Positions 27,325 through 37,439 are shown, numbered from the stretch's first letter. The stretch: 64,000 nucleotides of DNA from Allorhizobium ampelinum S4 (GCF_000016285.1 NC_011989.1:3227001-3291000), one strand, 5' to 3'. Numbers and translations are program-made. Notes: generated by a model not told the origin, from the sequence alone.

Positions 27325-28146
27325 ATGCTGAGCGTTGAAACCCGCCACGCCATCGACCCGCAGACCGCCAAAAGCTTCGACACCACGGCCCTGCGCAAGC
27401 ATTTCCATGTCGGCGGTATTTTTGCGGCGGGCGAAATCCGGCTTATCTATACCCACTACGACCGGATGATCGTCGGTGGTGCGGTGCCTGAAGGCGCTTC
27501 GCTGGTGCTGGACCATGTGAAGGAATGCGGCACCGCCTCCATTCTCGACCGGCGCGAACTTGTCGTCGTCAACATCGGCGGCACCGGCACGGTCGAGGCG
27601 GATGCCACCTATGAAATGGGCAAGGGCGACATGCTCTATCTCGGCATGGGCGCGGGCAAGATCACCTTTTCAGGCGCTGGCCGGTTCTACATTCTCTCGG
27701 CCCCGGCCCATCACACCTATCCGTCGCGCCTCATCAAGATTGAGGAAGCCGCCAATGTGACGCTTGGCTCGCAGGCGACCTCCAACGAGCGCACGATCTA
27801 CCAGTTCGTGCATCCTGACGTCATGAAGGCCTGCCAGCTGGTGGTCGGCATGACCAAGCTTGCCCCCGGCTCCGTCTGGAACACCATGCCCGCCCATGTC
27901 CATGACCGGCGCATGGAAGCCTATCTGTATTTCGACCTGCCGGAAGGCCAGCGCGCTTTCCATATGATGGGCGAGCCGGACGAGACCCGTCATCTGGTGC
28001 TGAAAAACGAGGAAGGCGCGATTTCGCCGCCCTGGTCGATCCATTCGGGTGCAGGTACCGCCAATTACACTTTCATCTGGGCGATGGCCGGTGACAATGT
28101 CGATTACAAGGATGTCGAAGTGGTCTCGATGGAGACGCTGAAGTGA
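27325..28146 (+). CDS. kduI: 5-keto-4-deoxyuronate isomerase
   Basis: A 273-residue KduI (E. coli 278), which isomerises 5-keto-4-deoxyuronate (DKI) to 2,5-diketo-3-deoxygluconate (DKII) in pectin breakdown. The zinc site is visible in NTMPAHVHDRRMEAYLYFDL (His-x-His and Glu), with the late His in PPWSIHSGAGTANY. The N-terminus ETRHAIDPQTAKSFDTTALR is characteristic. GAGGAG lies upstream of the ATG. It is 19 nt after kdgF and overlaps kduD by 4 nt. Confidence 0.94.
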   Translation: MLSVETRHAIDPQTAKSFDTTALRKHFHVGGIFAAGEIRLIYTHYDRMIVGGAVPEGASLVLDHVKECGTASILDRRELVVVNIGGTGTVEADATYEMGKGDMLYLGMGAGKITFSGAGRFYILSAPAHHTYPSRLIKIEEAANVTLGSQATSNERTIYQFVHPDVMKACQLVVGMTKLAPGSVWNTMPAHVHDRRMEAYLYFDLPEGQRAFHMMGEPDETRHLVLKNEEGAISPPWSIHSGAGTANYTFIWAMAGDNVDYKDVEVVSMETLK

Positions 28147-28889
28147 GCGATCTGTTCTCTCTTTCGGGCAAGACAGCGCTGGTGACAGGCGCAAATACCG
28201 GCATCGGCCAGGCCATTGCCCTGTCGCTGGCCGGGGCTGGCGCCAGCGTGATTTGCGCGGGCCGTTCGCCGGTGACGGAAACTGTCGAGCAGATTACCAA
28301 TGCTGGCGGCAAGGCGTCCGGCCTTACCCTCGACCTGTCAGACCCGATGGCCGGCAGCGGCATTTTCGAGGATCTCGGCCCGGTCGATATTCTCGTCAAC
28401 AATGCCGGTATCATCCGCCGCGCCGATGCGGTGGATTTCACCGAAGCCGATTGGGACGCGGTGATGGATGTCAACCTGAAGGCGGTATTCTTCCTCTGCC
28501 AGGCCTTCGCCAAAGCCTTGTTTGCCCGCGACGCAGGCGGCAAGATCGTCAATATCGCCTCGATGCTGTCCTTCCAGGGCGGTATCCGCGTGCCATCCTA
28601 TACGGCGTCGAAAAGCGGTGTCGCCGGGCTGACCAAGCTGCTCGCCAACGAGTGGGCGGCAAAAGACATCAATGTCAACGCCATTGCCCCCGGCTATATC
28701 GAAACCAACAATACCGAGGCGCTGCGCAATGACGCGGCCCGCAACAAGGCGATCCTGGAGCGCATTCCGGCTGGTCGCTGGGGCAAGGCCGAAGACATTG
28801 GCGGCGCTGCGGTGTTTCTTTCCTCAAGGGCAGCCAAATATATCCATGGCGCCATTCTCAATGTCGATGGAGGCTGGCTTGCCCGCTGA
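28143..28889 (+). CDS. kduD: 2-deoxy-D-gluconate 3-dehydrogenase / 2,5-diketo-3-deoxygluconate reductase
   Basis: A 248-residue classical short-chain dehydrogenase that reduces DKII to 2-keto-3-deoxygluconate. The cofactor site is VTGANTGIGQAIALSL (residues about 14-29), with NNAGI, the catalytic Ser in IASMLSFQGG and the YTASK pair near residues 157-161. The start is GTG, overlapping the kduI stop by 4 nt (GTGA), so the two are coupled. The specific function rests on the kduI neighbour; the family alone would only give an oxidoreductase. Confidence 0.9.
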   Translation: MSDLFSLSGKTALVTGANTGIGQAIALSLAGAGASVICAGRSPVTETVEQITNAGGKASGLTLDLSDPMAGSGIFEDLGPVDILVNNAGIIRRADAVDFTEADWDAVMDVNLKAVFFLCQAFAKALFARDAGGKIVNIASMLSFQGGIRVPSYTASKSGVAGLTKLLANEWAAKDINVNAIAPGYIETNNTEALRNDAARNKAILERIPAGRWGKAEDIGGAAVFLSSRAAKYIHGAILNVDGGWLAR

Positions 28890-30336
28890 TATATCCGCCA
28901 ATCCGCAACGGCTGCGCCGCCCCGATAGCATCAGACCGCAGACGGGCATTGTCCATCTCGGGCTTGGCGCGTTCTACCGCGCCCATGGGGCGATCTATAT
29001 CGAACAGGCCATGGAGAAATCCGGCGGGGATTGGGGCATTATCGGCGTTAGCCTGATGCGGCCCGACCAGCGCGATGCGCTCGCCCCCCAGGATTTCGCC
29101 TATACCGCCGTCGAGCTTGGGCCGAATGGCGAAACACCGCATGTGATCGGCGTGATCAACGATGTGCTGGTGGCACGGGAAAACCAGAGAGCCGTGATCG
29201 ACGCGATGAGCGATCCGGCTGTCAAGATCGTCAGCCTGACGGTAACGGAAAAAGGCTATTGCCACGAACCCTCCACCGGCAAACTGAACCGCAACCATCC
29301 CGACATCCAGCATGATCTGGCCTATCCAGAAGCCCCCGTCTCCGCCCTCGGCTTTCTGGTACGGGCGCTGGAAAAGCGCCATGCGGCGGGCCTGCGTCCC
29401 TTCACGGTGCTATGCTGCGACAACCTGCCGGAAAACGGCAAGGTGGTGCGGGGCGTCGTGCTGGAGCTTGCCGGACTGATCTCATCCGATCTTCAAGGCT
29501 GGATTGCCAGTGAAGGTGCTTTTCCCTCGACCATGGTGGATCGGATCGTGCCCGCCACCAAGCCGGAGGATATCGACCGGCTGGCGCAGATCACCGGCGT
29601 GCTGGATCTTTCCCCCGTCATGCATGAGCCTTTCCGGCAATGGGTTGTGGAAGACCATTTCGTTGATGGTGAAAGACCGGATCTTGGCGCGGTCGGCGTC
29701 GAGCTGGTCAAGGATGTGACGCCGTTCGAGCATATGAAGCTGCGCTGCCTGAACGGCACCCATTCCTCACTTGCCTATCTCGGCTATCTCGCCGGTCACG
29801 AAACCATTGCCCAGACGGTGGCCGATCCGGTCTTTGCCCGATTCTGCAAAATGCTGTGGGACACCGAAATCACCCCCGGCCTGAAAGCCCCACCCGGTAT
29901 CAGCCTTGGCGATTATACAGCAGCCCTGTTTGACCGTTACGCCAATCCCGCCATCCGCCACCGCACCTGGCAGATTGCCATGGACGGATCACAGAAGCTG
30001 CCGCAGCGAATTCTCGGCACTCTGACGGAGAACCTCGCCGCCAACCGGCCGATCACGGGATTGGCTTTGGCCGTTGCCGCCTGGATGCGTTATGTTGGCG
30101 GTATCGATGAAAAGGGCGACGCCATCGACGTCCGCGACCCGCTGGCCACACGATTGAAAAGCCTGAGCGATGGTGCTGCCGAGCCTGCCGAGAAGGTCGC
30201 GGCGCTGTTGTCGGTGCGCGAGATTTTCCCTGCACCGCTGGCCGACAACCCAACTTTCCGCAACGCGCTGACGACAGCTTATCAAAGCCTTGTGACCAAG
30301 GGCGCGCGACAGACGATAGAGGATTTGAGCCGATGA
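28867..30336 (+). CDS. uxuB: Mannitol dehydrogenase family, D-fructuronate (mannonate) reductase
   Basis: A 489-residue NAD(P)-dependent oxidoreductase of the long-chain mannitol dehydrogenase family, converting fructuronate to mannonate. Seen: GIVHLGLGAFYRAHGAIYIEQA (nucleotide-binding N-terminus), TVLCCDNLPENG, the catalytic Lys region VKDVTPFEHMKLRCLNGTHS. The start is uncertain. ATG 28867 gives a 23-nt overlap with kduD but has no clear ribosome binding site. TTG 28879 has GGAGG 5 nt upstream and may be the true start. No uxaB (tagaturonate reductase) is in the window although uxaA is, so this enzyme might also serve the galacturonate branch; that is speculation. Confidence 0.88.
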   Translation: MEAGLPADISANPQRLRRPDSIRPQTGIVHLGLGAFYRAHGAIYIEQAMEKSGGDWGIIGVSLMRPDQRDALAPQDFAYTAVELGPNGETPHVIGVINDVLVARENQRAVIDAMSDPAVKIVSLTVTEKGYCHEPSTGKLNRNHPDIQHDLAYPEAPVSALGFLVRALEKRHAAGLRPFTVLCCDNLPENGKVVRGVVLELAGLISSDLQGWIASEGAFPSTMVDRIVPATKPEDIDRLAQITGVLDLSPVMHEPFRQWVVEDHFVDGERPDLGAVGVELVKDVTPFEHMKLRCLNGTHSSLAYLGYLAGHETIAQTVADPVFARFCKMLWDTEITPGLKAPPGISLGDYTAALFDRYANPAIRHRTWQIAMDGSQKLPQRILGTLTENLAANRPITGLALAVAAWMRYVGGIDEKGDAIDVRDPLATRLKSLSDGAAEPAEKVAALLSVREIFPAPLADNPTFRNALTTAYQSLVTKGARQTIEDLSR

Positions 30337-31526
30337 AAGAGAGCTGGCGCTGGTACGGACCCTTTGATCGCATTACCCTGACCGAGGTCGCCCAGACCGG
30401 GGCCTCCGGCATCGTCAACGCGCTGCATGAAATACCCTATGGCGAGGTCTGGGGCAGCGATGCCATTGCGGCAAGGCGCGACGAGATCGCCGATAGCGGC
30501 TTAGGCCTCACCTGGAATGTGGTGGAAAGCCTGCCGATCCATGAGGATATCAAGCGCGGCGAAGGCGATCTTGAGCGGCTGTTTTCCAATTACCGCCAAT
30601 CGATGAAGAACCTGGCCGATGCCGGTATCCACACGATCTGCTATAATTTCATGCCATTGCTCGACTGGACCCGCACTCAGCTGGATGCGCCGGTTGCGCG
30701 CGGCGGCACCGCCTTGCGGTTTTCCGAACCGCATATGGCCGCCTTCGAGATCCATATGCTGGAACGTGACGGTGCTGAAAATGACTATTCGCCAGAGGTG
30801 CGCGAGGCCGCCAAGGCTTGGTTCGACGCCTCCAGCGAAGGCCTGCGCCAAAACCTGTTGAACAGCATCATGTCCGGCCTGCCCGGTGCCTTCGACCGCT
30901 ACGACATAAGCGGGTTGCGTGAGGCGCTGAAGCGCTATCACGGCATCAGCCGCGATGAGATCCGCGCCAACTATGCACGCTTCCTGGCCGAAGTCATCCC
31001 GACGGCGGAAGAGCTTGGCATGCGGTTTTGCGTACACCCCGACGATCCGCCGCGCGATATTCTCGGCCTGCCGCGCATCGTCTCCTGCGAAGACGACATT
31101 GCCTGGATCATGGAACAGCAACCGGCCCTTGCCAACGGCTTGACGCTGTGCGCGGGCTCGCTGGGTGCCAATCCGAAAAACGATGTGCCTGCCATTGCCG
31201 CACGCTTTGCCGAGCGCATCCATTTCGCCCATCTGCGCAATGTGGCCAAGGAGAAGGACGGTTCCTTCCAGGAGGCCGCGCATCTGGATGGCGATACCGA
31301 CATGGTGACGCTGATTGCCGTGCTGATTGCCGAAGAACGCCGCCGCAAGGCAGACGGTCGCGCCGATTTCGAAATTCCCTTCCGCCCCGATCACGGCCAC
31401 GAATTGCTTGACGATGTCAGCCGTGGCACCCATCCCGGCTATCCGCTGGTCGGGCGTCTGCGCGGTCTGGCGGAACTGCGCGGGGTCATTCGCGCCCTCT
31501 CTCACGGACATGTGCATTATGGCTGA
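30333..31526 (+). CDS. uxuA: Mannonate dehydratase
   Basis: A 397-residue UxuA (usual length about 394), which dehydrates D-mannonate to 2-keto-3-deoxygluconate. The TIM-barrel enzyme is recognised by WRWYGPFDRITLTEVAQTGASGIVNALHEIPYGEVW at the start, YNFMPLLDWTRT, MRFCVHPDDPP (metal-binding His), CAGSLGANPKND, and HFAHLRNV. The start ATG overlaps the uxuB stop (ATGA). Its own stop overlaps the uxaA start by 8 nt. A tightly packed catabolic operon is thus evident. Confidence 0.94.
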   Translation: MKESWRWYGPFDRITLTEVAQTGASGIVNALHEIPYGEVWGSDAIAARRDEIADSGLGLTWNVVESLPIHEDIKRGEGDLERLFSNYRQSMKNLADAGIHTICYNFMPLLDWTRTQLDAPVARGGTALRFSEPHMAAFEIHMLERDGAENDYSPEVREAAKAWFDASSEGLRQNLLNSIMSGLPGAFDRYDISGLREALKRYHGISRDEIRANYARFLAEVIPTAEELGMRFCVHPDDPPRDILGLPRIVSCEDDIAWIMEQQPALANGLTLCAGSLGANPKNDVPAIAARFAERIHFAHLRNVAKEKDGSFQEAAHLDGDTDMVTLIAVLIAEERRRKADGRADFEIPFRPDHGHELLDDVSRGTHPGYPLVGRLRGLAELRGVIRALSHGHVHYG

Positions 31527-33051
31527 AGGGACAGGGATAGTGTTGCTGCACGCGGACGACACCGTCGCCATCCTGACCAATCCCGCCCCGGCAGGCGCGC
31601 AGCCGCTTGGGTTTGGCGTGAGCCTTGATCATCCGGTGGCGCGTGGCCACAAGATTGCCCGACAGGATATGGCGGAGGGAGGCAATATCATCAAGTTCGG
31701 ACAGGTGATTGGCTATGCCAGCCGCCCGATCCGGGCGGGTGAGCATGTGCATACCGACAACTGTTCCTTCGGCGCTCACGACCAGCACTATGAGGTCGGC
31801 GCCGATTACCAGAAGGCGCTGGCCGCCATTCCCATTGTTAAGCCTGAGACATTCATGGGCTATCGCCGGGCGAATGGACAAGCGGGAACGCGCAATTTCA
31901 TCGCCATCTGCGCCACCGTCAACTGTTCCGCCACGGTCATCCGGCGTGCTGCCGATGACATCAACCGCTCCGGTATTTTGGCTGACTACCCCAATATCGA
32001 CGGGATCGCCGCCTTTGCGCATGGCACCGGCTGCGGCATGGATGCAGGCGGCGAAGGAGCCGATATTCTGCAACGGGTGCTATGGGGCTACGCCACCCAT
32101 CCCAATGTCGGCGCTGCGGTTTTTGTCGGTCTGGGTTGCGAGGTCATGCAACTCGCCCGGATGAAAATGCTTTATGGTGGCAATGACGAAAGCCGGTTCT
32201 TCGGCCTGACAATCCAGGAGAGTGGCGGCACCGCTGCGACCATCGCGCATCTGATCGACCACATCAAATCCATCCTGCCGGTGGTCAACGCCATCAAGCG
32301 CCAGCCGATCCCGGCCTCGGAGCTAAAACTGGCGCTGCAATGCGGCGGCTCGGATGGGTTTTCCGGCATCACCGCCAATCCGGCGCTCGGCATCGCCTCC
32401 GATCTGCTTGTCGGCCTGGGCGGCACGGTGGTTCTTTCGGAAACCCCTGAGATCTACGGTGCCGAACAATTACTGCTGCGCCGCGCCGCATCAAGCGAAA
32501 TCGGCGAGAAGCTGATTGCCCGCATTCGCTGGTGGGAAGACTATACAAAAATGAACCGTGGCTCGATGGACAACAACCCCAGCCCCGGCAACAAACTGGG
32601 CGGGCTGACCACCATTCTGGAAAAATCGCTGGGCGCTTCCGCCAAAGCCGGCAGCACGCCGCTGACCGACGTGCTGAACTACGCAGAACGGATCGAAACC
32701 CCCGGCTTCGTCTTCATGGACACCCCAGGCTACGACCCGGTCTCTGCCACCGGCCAGATCGCTGGCGGCGCGCAAATGCTGGTGTTCACCACCGGCCGAG
32801 GCTCCGCCTTCGGCTCCAAGCCCACCCCCACCATCAAGCTCGCCACCAACAGCAAATTGTTCGAGGACATGCCCGACGACATGGACCTCAACTGCGGCGA
32901 CATCATCAGCGCCGGGATTTCGGTGGAACAGAAAGGGCGAGAGATTCTCGATCTCGTGCTCGCTTCAGCTTCGGGGCAGAAGACCAAGTCGGAGATTTTG
33001 GGCTTGGGGGATAATGAATTTGTGCCTTGGCAGGTTGGTGCGGTGATGTGA
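31519..33051 (+). CDS. uxaA: Altronate dehydratase
   Basis: A 510-residue UxaA, which dehydrates D-altronate to 2-keto-3-deoxygluconate in the galacturonate branch. An N-terminal SAF domain (residues about 10-90, IIKFGQVIGYASRPIRAGEHVHTDN) is followed by the catalytic part with GTRNFIAICATVNCSATV, FAHGTGCGMD, GLGCEVMQL, LQCGGSDGFSGITANPALG and MDNNPSPGNKLGGLTTI. Both halves are in one chain, as in E. coli (495). The start overlaps the uxuA stop (ATGGCTGA), which decides it. Last gene of the uronate operon; a bidirectional terminator follows. Confidence 0.94.
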   Translation: MAEGTGIVLLHADDTVAILTNPAPAGAQPLGFGVSLDHPVARGHKIARQDMAEGGNIIKFGQVIGYASRPIRAGEHVHTDNCSFGAHDQHYEVGADYQKALAAIPIVKPETFMGYRRANGQAGTRNFIAICATVNCSATVIRRAADDINRSGILADYPNIDGIAAFAHGTGCGMDAGGEGADILQRVLWGYATHPNVGAAVFVGLGCEVMQLARMKMLYGGNDESRFFGLTIQESGGTAATIAHLIDHIKSILPVVNAIKRQPIPASELKLALQCGGSDGFSGITANPALGIASDLLVGLGGTVVLSETPEIYGAEQLLLRRAASSEIGEKLIARIRWWEDYTKMNRGSMDNNPSPGNKLGGLTTILEKSLGASAKAGSTPLTDVLNYAERIETPGFVFMDTPGYDPVSATGQIAGGAQMLVFTTGRGSAFGSKPTPTIKLATNSKLFEDMPDDMDLNCGDIISAGISVEQKGREILDLVLASASGQKTKSEILGLGDNEFVPWQVGAVM

Positions 33052-33060
33052 GGATTCAAA

Positions 33061-33084
33061 AAGCCGGGTGTTTCCACCCGGCTT
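33061..33084. terminator. Bidirectional terminator between uxaA and pntB
   Basis: A perfect 10-bp stem AAGCCGGGTG / CACCCGGCTT with loop TTTC lies between two convergent genes, 10 nt after the uxaA stop and 25 nt from the pntB stop. A-rich sequence on the left gives a T run for the minus-strand transcript; the plus strand has only CTTTCC after the stem. Confidence 0.8.
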
Positions 33085-33108
33085 TCCATCTCTCAAACCT
33101 GTCAAATC

Positions 33109-34542
33109 TTACTTAATCATCGGCAACAATTCAGTGATCGACTTCTTCGCGTCGCCATAGAACATCCGCGTATTTTCCTTATAAAATAGCGGGTTCTCGA
33201 TGCCGGAATAGCCGGTGCCTTGGCCGCGTTTGGAGACGAACACCTGCTTGGCCTTCCACACCTGCAAGACAGGCATGCCGGCAATCGGGCTGTTGGGGTC
33301 TTCTTCGGCTGCTGGGTTGACGATGTCGTTGGAGCCGATGACGATGACGACGTCGGTGCTTGGAAAATCGTCGTTGATTTCGTCCATTTCCATGACGATG
33401 TCGTAAGGCACCTTGGCTTCGGCCAGCAGCACGTTCATATGGCCGGGCAAACGGCCTGCCACCGGATGAATGGCAAAGCGCACGTTTTTGCCAGCGTCAC
33501 GCAGTTTGCGGGTGAGTTCCGATACCGCCTGCTGGGCTTGAGCCACCGCCATGCCGTAGCCCGGCACGATGATCACGCTTTCAGCCTCGTTCAGCGCATT
33601 GGCCACGCCTTCCGCATCGATAGCCACCTGTTCGCCCTCGATTTCCATCGCCGGGCCAGTGGTGCTGCCAAAGCCGCCGAGGATGACCGAGATGAAGGAC
33701 CGGTTCATCGCTTTGCACATGATGTAAGACAGGATCGCGCCTGACGAGCCAACCAGCGCGCCGGTCACGATCAGCAGGTCATTGCCGAGCGTAAAGCCGA
33801 TGGCCGCTGCTGCCCAGCCGGAATAGCTGTTGAGCATCGAGACCACCACCGGCATATCGGCACCGCCAATGCCCATGATCATGTGATAGCCGATGAAGAA
33901 GGCCAGCAGCGTCATCAGCACCAGCGCCCAGGCACCAGCGCCGTAGAAATAGGCGATCAACAGCAGGAAGGACAAGGCGGCGGCACCGGCGTTGAGCATA
34001 TGCCCGCCGGGCAACTGCTTGGCCTTGCCATCGATCTTGCCTGCCAGCTTGCCGAAAGCAATGACCGAGCCAGTGAAGGTGACGGCACCGATAAAGACGC
34101 CGAGAAACACCTCGACCTTCATGATCGACAGTTCGACAGGCAGTTTATGGGCGAGAATAGCGGCAAAGCCGGTGAGTGCGGCCCGCGCCGTCTCGTCCAA
34201 CCGGGCAACATGGGCTTCTTCCAGATGGGTGTTATAGCCGATAAACACGGCGGCCAAACCGACAAAGCTATGCAATGCCGCCACAAGCTGTGGCATTTCC
34301 GTCATCTGCACGCGGTTTGCCACGTAATAGCCAAGCACAGACCCACCAGCGATCATCAGTACAATGATGAACCAATGGCCAATGCCGGGGCCGAAAATCG
34401 TGGCGATGACCGCAAGGCCCATGCCGACAATGCCGTACCACACGGCCCGTTTGGCGCTTTCCTGGCCCGACAGGCCACCCAGCGACAGGATAAACAACAC
34501 AGCGGCTGCAATATAGGCCGCAGAAACAATACCAATAGCCAT
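33109..34542 (-). CDS. pntB: NAD(P) transhydrogenase subunit beta
   Basis: A 477-residue inner-membrane subunit (E. coli 462). About eight membrane helices fill the first 280 residues ([39 protein letters not shown], and so on). The NADP(H)-binding domain III follows, with [39 protein letters not shown] and [26 protein letters not shown] split across the nucleotide pocket. The proton-translocating transhydrogenase makes NADPH from NADH. It is 16 nt downstream of pntA. NADPH supply suits a region rich in reductive sugar-acid steps, but linkage may be incidental. Confidence 0.96.
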   Translation of the reverse strand: MAIGIVSAAYIAAAVLFILSLGGLSGQESAKRAVWYGIVGMGLAVIATIFGPGIGHWFIIVLMIAGGSVLGYYVANRVQMTEMPQLVAALHSFVGLAAVFIGYNTHLEEAHVARLDETARAALTGFAAILAHKLPVELSIMKVEVFLGVFIGAVTFTGSVIAFGKLAGKIDGKAKQLPGGHMLNAGAAALSFLLLIAYFYGAGAWALVLMTLLAFFIGYHMIMGIGGADMPVVVSMLNSYSGWAAAAIGFTLGNDLLIVTGALVGSSGAILSYIMCKAMNRSFISVILGGFGSTTGPAMEIEGEQVAIDAEGVANALNEAESVIIVPGYGMAVAQAQQAVSELTRKLRDAGKNVRFAIHPVAGRLPGHMNVLLAEAKVPYDIVMEMDEINDDFPSTDVVIVIGSNDIVNPAAEEDPNSPIAGMPVLQVWKAKQVFVSKRGQGTGYSGIENPLFYKENTRMFYGDAKKSITELLPMIK

Positions 34543-34558
34543 AATAACGTCTTCCCCC

Positions 34559-36136
34559 TCAGGACTTCTGGAACATGGCGAGCATACGCCGTGTCACAAG
34601 GAAGCCGCCGACGATATTGATCGTCGCAATCAGCACGGACAGTGCAGCCAGTGTCACCACCAGCCAATTGCCGGAGCCGATCTGGAGCAATGCGCCCAGA
34701 ATGACGATGCCGGAAATCGCATTGGTCAGGGCCATCAGCGGCGTGTGCAGCGAATGGCTGACACCCCAGATCACCTGGAAACCAACGAAGCAGGCCAGAA
34801 CGAACACAATGAAATGGCTCATGAAGCTGACCGGAGCGAAAGCACCCACCAACAGCATCACCGCCGTGCCAATCGCCAGCAGCTTGATCTGATTGGCGGT
34901 CTGCGCCTTGAACTCGGCAGCTTCCTTGGCCCGCTTTTCATCATGGGTCAGTTCCTTGACCTTCTCCTTCGGCTTGGCAGCGGCAATCGCCTGCACCTTG
35001 GGCGGCGGTGGCGGATAGGTGATCGCGCCTTCAAAGGTCACGGTCGCGCCCCTGATAACGTCGTCTTCCATGTTATGGACGAGCTTGCCATCCTTGGCCG
35101 GTGTCAGATCCGTCATCATATGGCGGATGTTGGTGGAATAAAGCGTCGAGGATTGCGCCGCCATCCGGCTGGGGAAATCGGTATAGCCAATGACAATAAC
35201 GCCATTGTCGGACACCACCCGCTGGTCGGCCACGGTCAGATCGCAATTGCCGCCGCGTTCAGCCGCCAGATCGATAATGACAGAGCCGGGCTTCATGGAG
35301 GCCACCATATCGGCCAGCCACAGCTTTGGTGCATCCCGACCGGGGATCAGCGCCGTGGTGATGACGATATCGATATCGGGAGCCAGTTCGCGGAACTTCG
35401 CCAATTGCTTTTCGCGGAATTCCGGCGAAGACGGCGCGGCATAACCACCGGTCGCGGCCCCATCCTGGCTGGCTTCGAATTCGAGATAGACGAATTGCGC
35501 GCCCATGCTTTCAATCTGCTCGGCCACTTCAGGGCGAACGTCGAACGCATAGACGATGGCACCGAGCGAGGTTGCCGTACCGATGGCAGCAAGACCGGCG
35601 ACACCGGCACCGATGATCAGCACCTTGGCTGGCGGAACCTTACCCGCTGCCGTCACCTGGCCGGTGAAGAACCGGCCAAAATTATTGCCCGCCTCGATCA
35701 CGGCGCGATAACCGGCAATATTGGCCATGGAAGACAGCGCGTCCATTTTCTGAGCGCGCGATATGCGTGGCACCATATCCATGGCGATAACGTTGGCGCC
35801 CTTGGCCTTGGCTTCTTCCAGCAGCGCCGTATTTTGCGCGGGATAAAAGAAGGAGATCAGGGTTTTGCCTGGCGCGAGCTTTTCCACCTCAGAGGATTCC
35901 GGCGGACGCACCTTGGCAATCACATCCGCCTGCGCGTAAAGCGCGTCTGCGCTATCGGCGACCGTGACGCCCGCTTTGCGGTAGGCATCGTCGGAAAAAC
36001 CCGCCGCCTTGCCAGCACCCGTCTCGATCAGGCAGGCATAGCCAAGTTTCTGCAATTGTTGTGCGCTGTCGGGCGTCATCGCAACGCGCGCTTCGCCAGC
36101 ATATAATTCTTTTGGTGAGCCTATTGTCAAACTCAT
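34559..36136 (-). CDS. pntA: NAD(P) transhydrogenase subunit alpha (single-chain form)
   Basis: A 525-residue subunit. The NAD(H)-binding domain I covers residues 1 to about 380 ([64 protein letters not shown] with [14 protein letters not shown]). A linker rich in Pro/Lys follows, then four membrane helices ([17 protein letters not shown] to [16 protein letters not shown]). Many alphaproteobacteria split this into PntAA and PntAB; here it is one chain as in E. coli (510). ATG 36136 has AGGAGGT 6 nt upstream, which excludes the 36-nt longer frame. pntA-pntB form an operon. Confidence 0.96.
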   Translation of the reverse strand: MSLTIGSPKELYAGEARVAMTPDSAQQLQKLGYACLIETGAGKAAGFSDDAYRKAGVTVADSADALYAQADVIAKVRPPESSEVEKLAPGKTLISFFYPAQNTALLEEAKAKGANVIAMDMVPRISRAQKMDALSSMANIAGYRAVIEAGNNFGRFFTGQVTAAGKVPPAKVLIIGAGVAGLAAIGTATSLGAIVYAFDVRPEVAEQIESMGAQFVYLEFEASQDGAATGGYAAPSSPEFREKQLAKFRELAPDIDIVITTALIPGRDAPKLWLADMVASMKPGSVIIDLAAERGGNCDLTVADQRVVSDNGVIVIGYTDFPSRMAAQSSTLYSTNIRHMMTDLTPAKDGKLVHNMEDDVIRGATVTFEGAITYPPPPPKVQAIAAAKPKEKVKELTHDEKRAKEAAEFKAQTANQIKLLAIGTAVMLLVGAFAPVSFMSHFIVFVLACFVGFQVIWGVSHSLHTPLMALTNAISGIVILGALLQIGSGNWLVVTLAALSVLIATINIVGGFLVTRRMLAMFQKS

Positions 36137-36434
36137 GGAAACCTCCTGACCCTCGATACGAGGGAACCGCACCAGCTTATAGCCTCCGCGCCCCCCCGTC
36201 CCCGTGACATGATGACCTCATGCCTGCGGCATTTAAGGGAGGTCGCGATTGCAAAACAAGCCTTTGTTAACGCTTTCGGTACGTTCGACTATCGATAAAC
36301 ACGGCTTTGCCGACAAACTGGCAAAACCACCAGTGCTTGGCCGGTCTGTGTACAACCGCTACCCCGTGGAAACGTGAGGGCTGCTCCAAAACGACCCTCC
36401 TCACAGGCAACCAGATACCAGAAAAGCACAGGCC
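36137..36434. other. 298-bp intergenic region upstream of pntA
   Basis: This lies between the pntA start and the gbpR stop, both minus strand. It should hold the pntAB promoter and the end of the gbpR transcript. A nested hairpin is visible at 36214-36244 (outer GACCTC/GAGGTC, inner ATGCC/GGCAT with loop TGC). I see no clear promoter consensus and no supported gene; the open frame running into gbpR on the same strand is not convincing. Confidence 0.4.
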
Positions 36435-37367
36435 TCAGCGCGTGATGAATTCCTGAAGGACGAGATCCTGAAGGCGGGCGGCGAGCGTTGACATATGGCG
36501 GTTTTTCATACTGATCAAATGGTAGGGCAAGACGATAATCGGTCTGCGGATCTTCAGGCGGCACAGCCCAGCCCCGGTTGTCTGGCGACAGAGCAGGTCG
36601 GAAACCTCCCGCGACAGTGGCGTGATCGCATTGGACGCGGCAATCATCGCAATCATCACCAGCAGCGACGTGGTGTTGACGACATCCACCGGCAGCGTTG
36701 TTCCCGCATCGATGAAGGCGTTTTCAACGGCCTGGCGCACCGGCGCGCCCGGCCCCTGCATCACCCAAGGAAAATGCAGCAGGTCGGTCATGCGCAGATC
36801 CGTCGAATTGGCCAGGGGATGGCTCTGGTGGACGATCAGGTCCACTTCCTCGGTGCGGGCATGACGAATATGGAATTGACGGGCATCGACACCAACAGGG
36901 ATCCGCCCCAGCACAAAATCGAACTGTCCCGAAACAAGATTGGAGATCAGCGTGCCGCTTGGTGCCACATCGACGTAAATATCGGCGGTCCGTGCCTCCG
37001 CCTTCAGGGTGCTGATGGCCGGCACGATATAGCCGAGCGCACCACCCGTCACCGCCCCGACGCTGACCGTGCCGGATGCGCCACGCTTGATCGCATCCAC
37101 CTCGCGCATCGCCTCGCGCATTTCCTGAAGCAGGATTTCCGAGCGTCGCACCAGCGCCGCCCCCACTTCTGTCGCCTCCATACCCTTGGGCGTGCGCAGA
37201 AACACCGCCGCGCCGACGATCCGCTCAATTTCGGCCAGCATGCGCGATGCCGCAGGCTGGGTCATCGAGACCTGGCCTGCGGCAAGGCTCAACTGTCCAA
37301 GATCGCCAATCGCCTTGATCAAGGTGAAATGCTTCGGCTGGAGCCGGTTTGCCGGTGTATTATTCAT
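36435..37367 (-). CDS. gbpR: LysR family regulator GbpR
   Basis: A 310-residue LysR-type regulator. The N-terminal helix-turn-helix (residues about 14-72: FTLIKAIGDLGQLSLAAGQVSMTQPAASRMLAEIERIVGAAVF) is followed by the effector domain with VGAVTGGALGYIVPAISTL and FVLGRIPVGVDARQF. In Agrobacterium, gbpR (galactose-binding protein regulator) is divergent from chvE and controls it in response to sugars such as L-arabinose, D-galactose and D-fucose. Position and family both fit here. The 226-bp intergenic gap holds a dyad and a promoter annotated separately. Confidence 0.88.
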   Translation of the reverse strand: MNNTPANRLQPKHFTLIKAIGDLGQLSLAAGQVSMTQPAASRMLAEIERIVGAAVFLRTPKGMEATEVGAALVRRSEILLQEMREAMREVDAIKRGASGTVSVGAVTGGALGYIVPAISTLKAEARTADIYVDVAPSGTLISNLVSGQFDFVLGRIPVGVDARQFHIRHARTEEVDLIVHQSHPLANSTDLRMTDLLHFPWVMQGPGAPVRQAVENAFIDAGTTLPVDVVNTTSLLVMIAMIAASNAITPLSREVSDLLCRQTTGAGLCRLKIRRPIIVLPYHLISMKNRHMSTLAARLQDLVLQEFITR

Positions 37368-37395
37368 ACAGCGTATATCAAGATTGATATGGGGA

Positions 37396-37422
37396 ATGTC
37401 AAATAAATCATTTGAATGACAT
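37396..37422. promoter_or_regulatory. Candidate GbpR operator (LysR-type dyad)
   Basis: TCAAAT-AAATC-ATTTGA (37399-37415) is a perfect 6-bp-arm dyad of 17 bp beginning with T and ending with A. An outer ATGTC/GACAT pair (37396-37400 and 37418-37422) adds symmetry offset by 2 nt. Its centre lies about 66 bp upstream of the predicted chvE start of transcription, the usual place for a LysR recognition site. Binding by GbpR is inferred. Confidence 0.55.
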
Positions 37423-37439
37423 ATCGGGACGGATAAGAG

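Noticed and set aside
36289..36564. A 91-codon minus-strand frame overlapping the end of gbpR
   Set aside because: It overlaps a clear gene by about 130 nt, has no ribosome binding site and no recognisable sequence.
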